Shown here: in pieces, positions 6,618 through 8,561 of the stretch
How positions within the stretch are numbered: the stretch's first letter is position 1
How the letters are laid out: the number at the start of each line of letters is the position of its first letter
NCBI GenBank assembly: GCA_030619365.1
Contig: JAUXBQ010000105.1
Location: forward strand, 1 to 8,561
Direction of reading: 5' to 3'
From: a candidate division FCPU426 bacterium
GTDB taxonomy: Bacteria; Oederibacteriota; JAAXVQ01; JAUVAV01
DNA: 8,561 nucleotides
Position numbers and translations under genes: made by a program
Notes under the pieces: generated by a model
The model's input: the letters and a program-made list of their open reading frames with translations, nothing else
What the model was told of the DNA's origin: nothing
The model's database searches: none

Positions 6618-7870
6618 CCTCCCTACAGCCGGCGGCCAAGCCCGGCCTGCTCCAGGCCTCGGGCCAGTTGTTCCTGATGATGATGGGGGCCAATGCCTGC
6701 AATTACGCCTTCCACGCCCTGGCCAGCCGCAATCTGGGCCCCGCGGATTACGGCGCCCTGGTGAGCATGATCGCCCTGCTTACGATCATGGCCGTGCCCA
6801 GTCAGACCATCCAGACCGTGGTTGCCAAGAAGACGGCGCTCGAAGATCTCGAGGGCCACTACGACCGGATCGCCGCGGTCATGGTCCGGGTGCTGCGGCG
6901 CATGCTTATGCTGGGCGCGGTCTGCCTGGCCGGCCTGGCACTGGCCAGCCTGTTCCTGGCCGATTTTTTCCGGCTGGCCTCGCCCTGGCCCATTATCGCC
7001 GTGGGAGTCACCACGATCGTGATGCTGATCATTCCCGTGCTGCGCGGTGTTTTGCAGGGGCTGCAGCGCTTTAACGCCCTGGGTTTCAATCTCATCGCCG
7101 ACGGGCTCTTTCGCCTGTCCGCGGGAGCGCTCGTGTTCTGGCTGGGCTTCCGGGTGACCGGGGGCGTGCTGGCCAGCGCGCTGGGCGGAGCCCTGGCTTG
7201 CCTGGTCGCCATGCTGGGATTGCCGAAGATTCGGCGGGAGTTCGGTCGGCCGCTTCCCGCGCTGGACCTCTCCCAGCTCAAGCTCTACTCGCTCTCCGTG
7301 CTGGCGGGTTTCGGCGCCTTCCTGGTGATTTCGACACTCGACGTGATTATGGTCAAGCACCTGTTCGAGCCGCGGGCCGCCGGGTATTACGCGGCCGCGT
7401 CCATGGTCGGCAAGGCCTTCCTGTTTTTGCCGTTCGCCATGGCGCACGTCCTGTTTCCCAAAGTCAGCGCGGGCCAGGCGCGCGGCGAGGACACGGAGAA
7501 GTTGCTCTTTAAAAGCCTGCTCCTGAACGCCGGCGTTTTGATGGTCAGCATCGTGCTGGCCTGGTTCCTGGCGCCGCTCATTATTCTGACGCTGTTCGGG
7601 CGCGTCTACCTCCTGCCCCAGACCCTGCTGCTGGTCCGGTTTTTCGGCCTGGCGATTACGCCCCTGGCCCTGGTATACATTTTACTGCAATACAATCTGG
7701 CCCTGAACAACACGCGGTTCCTGGTGTGGCTCCTGCTCGATATCCCGGTGCTGGTGACGCTCCTGGTGTTTTTTCACTCACGCCCGGACGTCGTGCTGCT
7801 GGTGACCGGATTGAATCACGCCCTCCTGTTCTTGGGCGGGCTGGTGCTGACGCCCTGGAGGCGGGCGTGA
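6614..7870 (+). CDS. Wzx-like polysaccharide flippase (MOP superfamily)
   Basis: Predicted 418-residue inner-membrane protein with about 12 hydrophobic helices, the usual size for oligosaccharide flippases. The N-terminus shows the family pattern: GQLFLMMMGANACNYAFHAL, then ASRNLGPADYGALVSMIALL, where RxLGPxxYG is characteristic of polysaccharide biosynthesis proteins of the RfbX/Wzx group. The middle contains RGVLQGLQRFNALGFNLI. The second half has STLDVIMVKHLFEPRAAGYY and AFLFLPFAMAHVLFPKVS, the equivalent of the helix-7/8 region of the family. It would move a lipid-linked glycan from the inner to the outer face of the cytoplasmic membrane, where the neighbouring GT39-like enzyme acts. The start overlaps the previous stop (ATGA) and the stop overlaps the next start (GTGA), so the three right-hand genes are translationally coupled. 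Codon use is GC-rich. The exact cargo is not readable from sequence. Confidence 0.88.
   Translation: MTSLQPAAKPGLLQASGQLFLMMMGANACNYAFHALASRNLGPADYGALVSMIALLTIMAVPSQTIQTVVAKKTALEDLEGHYDRIAAVMVRVLRRMLMLGAVCLAGLALASLFLADFFRLASPWPIIAVGVTTIVMLIIPVLRGVLQGLQRFNALGFNLIADGLFRLSAGALVFWLGFRVTGGVLASALGGALACLVAMLGLPKIRREFGRPLPALDLSQLKLYSLSVLAGFGAFLVISTLDVIMVKHLFEPRAAGYYAAASMVGKAFLFLPFAMAHVLFPKVSAGQARGEDTEKLLFKSLLLNAGVLMVSIVLAWFLAPLIILTLFGRVYLLPQTLLLVRFFGLAITPLALVYILLQYNLALNNTRFLVWLLLDIPVLVTLLVFFHSRPDVVLLVTGLNHALLFLGGLVLTPWRRA
7857..7861 (+). promoter_or_regulatory. Ribosome binding site deciding a GTG start
   Basis: GGAGG with five bases to GTG 7867 supports the non-ATG start of the last gene. The next in-frame ATG lies inside the conserved MPAYN motif and would cut into the first strand of the fold. 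Confidence 0.65.
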
Positions 7871-8561
7871 ACGCTTCCGCCCCGGCGCCGGCCTACTCGG
7901 TCATTATGCCGGCTTACAATGAGGCTGGGCATTTGGCAGAAAATATCCGGGAAACCCTGGCGGTGATGGACGCGCTGGACGGCGAATACGAAATCATCGT
8001 GGTGGATGACTGCAGCCAGGACCAGACCGCCACGGTCCTGGAGGACATGCGGCAACAGTATCCCCGCGTGCGCCCGCTCGCGCTGGAATGCAACCAGGGC
8101 AAGGGGCAGGCTCTGCGGGAGGGTTTCTATCAGGCGCGGGGCGAGCTGGTCTTTTTTCTGGACGCGGACCTGGAATTGCATCCCCGGCAATTCAACTTGC
8201 TGCTGGACATCCTGCGGCGCGAGGATGTGGACGTGGTGATCGGCTCCAAGCGCCACCCACAGTCCGTGCTGGACTATCCCTGGCGGCGCCGTCTGATGAG
8301 TACGGTTTATTTTTTCATGGTCAAACTCATGTTCGGCCTGCCGCTGCGGGACACGCAGACCGGCCTGAAACTGTTCAAACGCAAAGTCTTGTCCCTGGCT
8401 TTTTCCAAAATGCTGGTAAAGCAATTTGCCTTTGACCTGGAACTCCTGGTGCTGGCCCATTACCATGGCTTTCGCATTGCCGAGGCCCCGGTGGAGGTTC
8501 ACTACAAGGCCAAGCTGGGGCATATCCGGCCCCGGGATATCTTCGATATATGTTGGGACAC
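7867..8561 (+). CDS. Dpm1/GtrB-type polyprenyl-phosphate glycosyltransferase (GT2), 3'-truncated
   Basis: The frame is open from GTG 7867 to the right edge, giving 231 codons with no stop, so the C-terminus is missing. The order of motifs is that of dolichyl/undecaprenyl-phosphate sugar synthases: YSVIMPAYNEAGHLAENI (from residue 10), EIIVVDDCSQDQT (Asp 47-48), NQGKGQALREGF, the metal site FFLDADLELHP (DAD at 99-101), VVIGSKRHPQS, DTQTGLKLFKR (from Asp 162), and FDLELLVLAHYHGFRIAEAPVEV. GSK-R and QTGLKLF are strong marks of this subgroup and separate it from the GT2 at 837. It would join one sugar from a nucleotide sugar to polyprenyl phosphate at the cytoplasmic face. The product is the type of donor used by GT39/ArnT enzymes such as the one encoded two genes upstream. 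Any C-terminal membrane helices would lie beyond the window. The sugar is unknown. Confidence 0.9.
   Translation, partial: MNASAPAPAYSVIMPAYNEAGHLAENIRETLAVMDALDGEYEIIVVDDCSQDQTATVLEDMRQQYPRVRPLALECNQGKGQALREGFYQARGELVFFLDADLELHPRQFNLLLDILRREDVDVVIGSKRHPQSVLDYPWRRRLMSTVYFFMVKLMFGLPLRDTQTGLKLFKRKVLSLAFSKMLVKQFAFDLELLVLAHYHGFRIAEAPVEVHYKAKLGHIRPRDIFDICWD

Noticed and set aside
6623..7447. 274-codon open frame on the minus strand
   Set aside because: It is the antisense shadow of the flippase gene: Gln/His/Gly-rich translation, no ribosome binding site, no domain.
7816..8523. 235-codon open frame on the minus strand
   Set aside because: It overlaps the Dpm1-like gene, whose motifs are all intact on the + strand. 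The antisense product resembles nothing.

Overview
The window is bacterial DNA from a polysaccharide or glycoconjugate biosynthesis locus. All six supported genes lie on the + strand: a methyltransferase cut by the left edge, a GT2 glycosyltransferase, a GT4-type glycosyltransferase, a very large GT39-like membrane glycosyltransferase with two C-terminal PA14-type domains, a Wzx-like flippase, and a polyprenyl-phosphate glycosyltransferase (Dpm1/GtrB type) cut by the right edge. I see no rRNA, tRNA, CRISPR array or insertion sequence. The organism cannot be named from this sequence. The content (Wzx, GT-C enzyme, polyprenyl-P sugar synthase) fits an envelope-glycan locus in a bacterium, possibly an uncultured lineage with a GC-rich chromosome.

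Layout. Positions 1-2820 hold three AT-richer genes; the two glycosyltransferases overlap by 14 bases. Two gaps (606-836 and 2821-3035) have no assignable gene, but each contains an unexplained stop-free frame and a stem-loop. Positions 3036-8561 hold three tightly coupled genes with an ATGA junction, a GTGA junction and clear GGAGG ribosome binding sites. Base composition changes abruptly inside the large gene near 3780: the 60-base row 3721-3780 has 26 G+C and the next row has 43. The left part of the locus may therefore have been exchanged, with the breakpoint inside the coding sequence.

How the genes may work together (inference). The soluble or membrane-associated GT2 and GT4 enzymes and the methyltransferase would build and decorate a lipid-linked glycan on the cytoplasmic face. 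The Wzx-like protein would flip it. The Dpm1-like enzyme would charge polyprenyl phosphate with a single sugar, and the GT39-like enzyme would use that donor on the outer face of the membrane, with its PA14 domains possibly holding the acceptor glycan.

Less ordinary features are the GT39-PA14-PA14 architecture, a string of degenerate membrane-hairpin repeats ahead of the GT39 core, the internal compositional breakpoint, a perfect 13-bp inverted repeat inside the GT4 gene that looks like an intrinsic terminator on the minus strand, and a possible frameshift at the 3' end of the GT4 gene.
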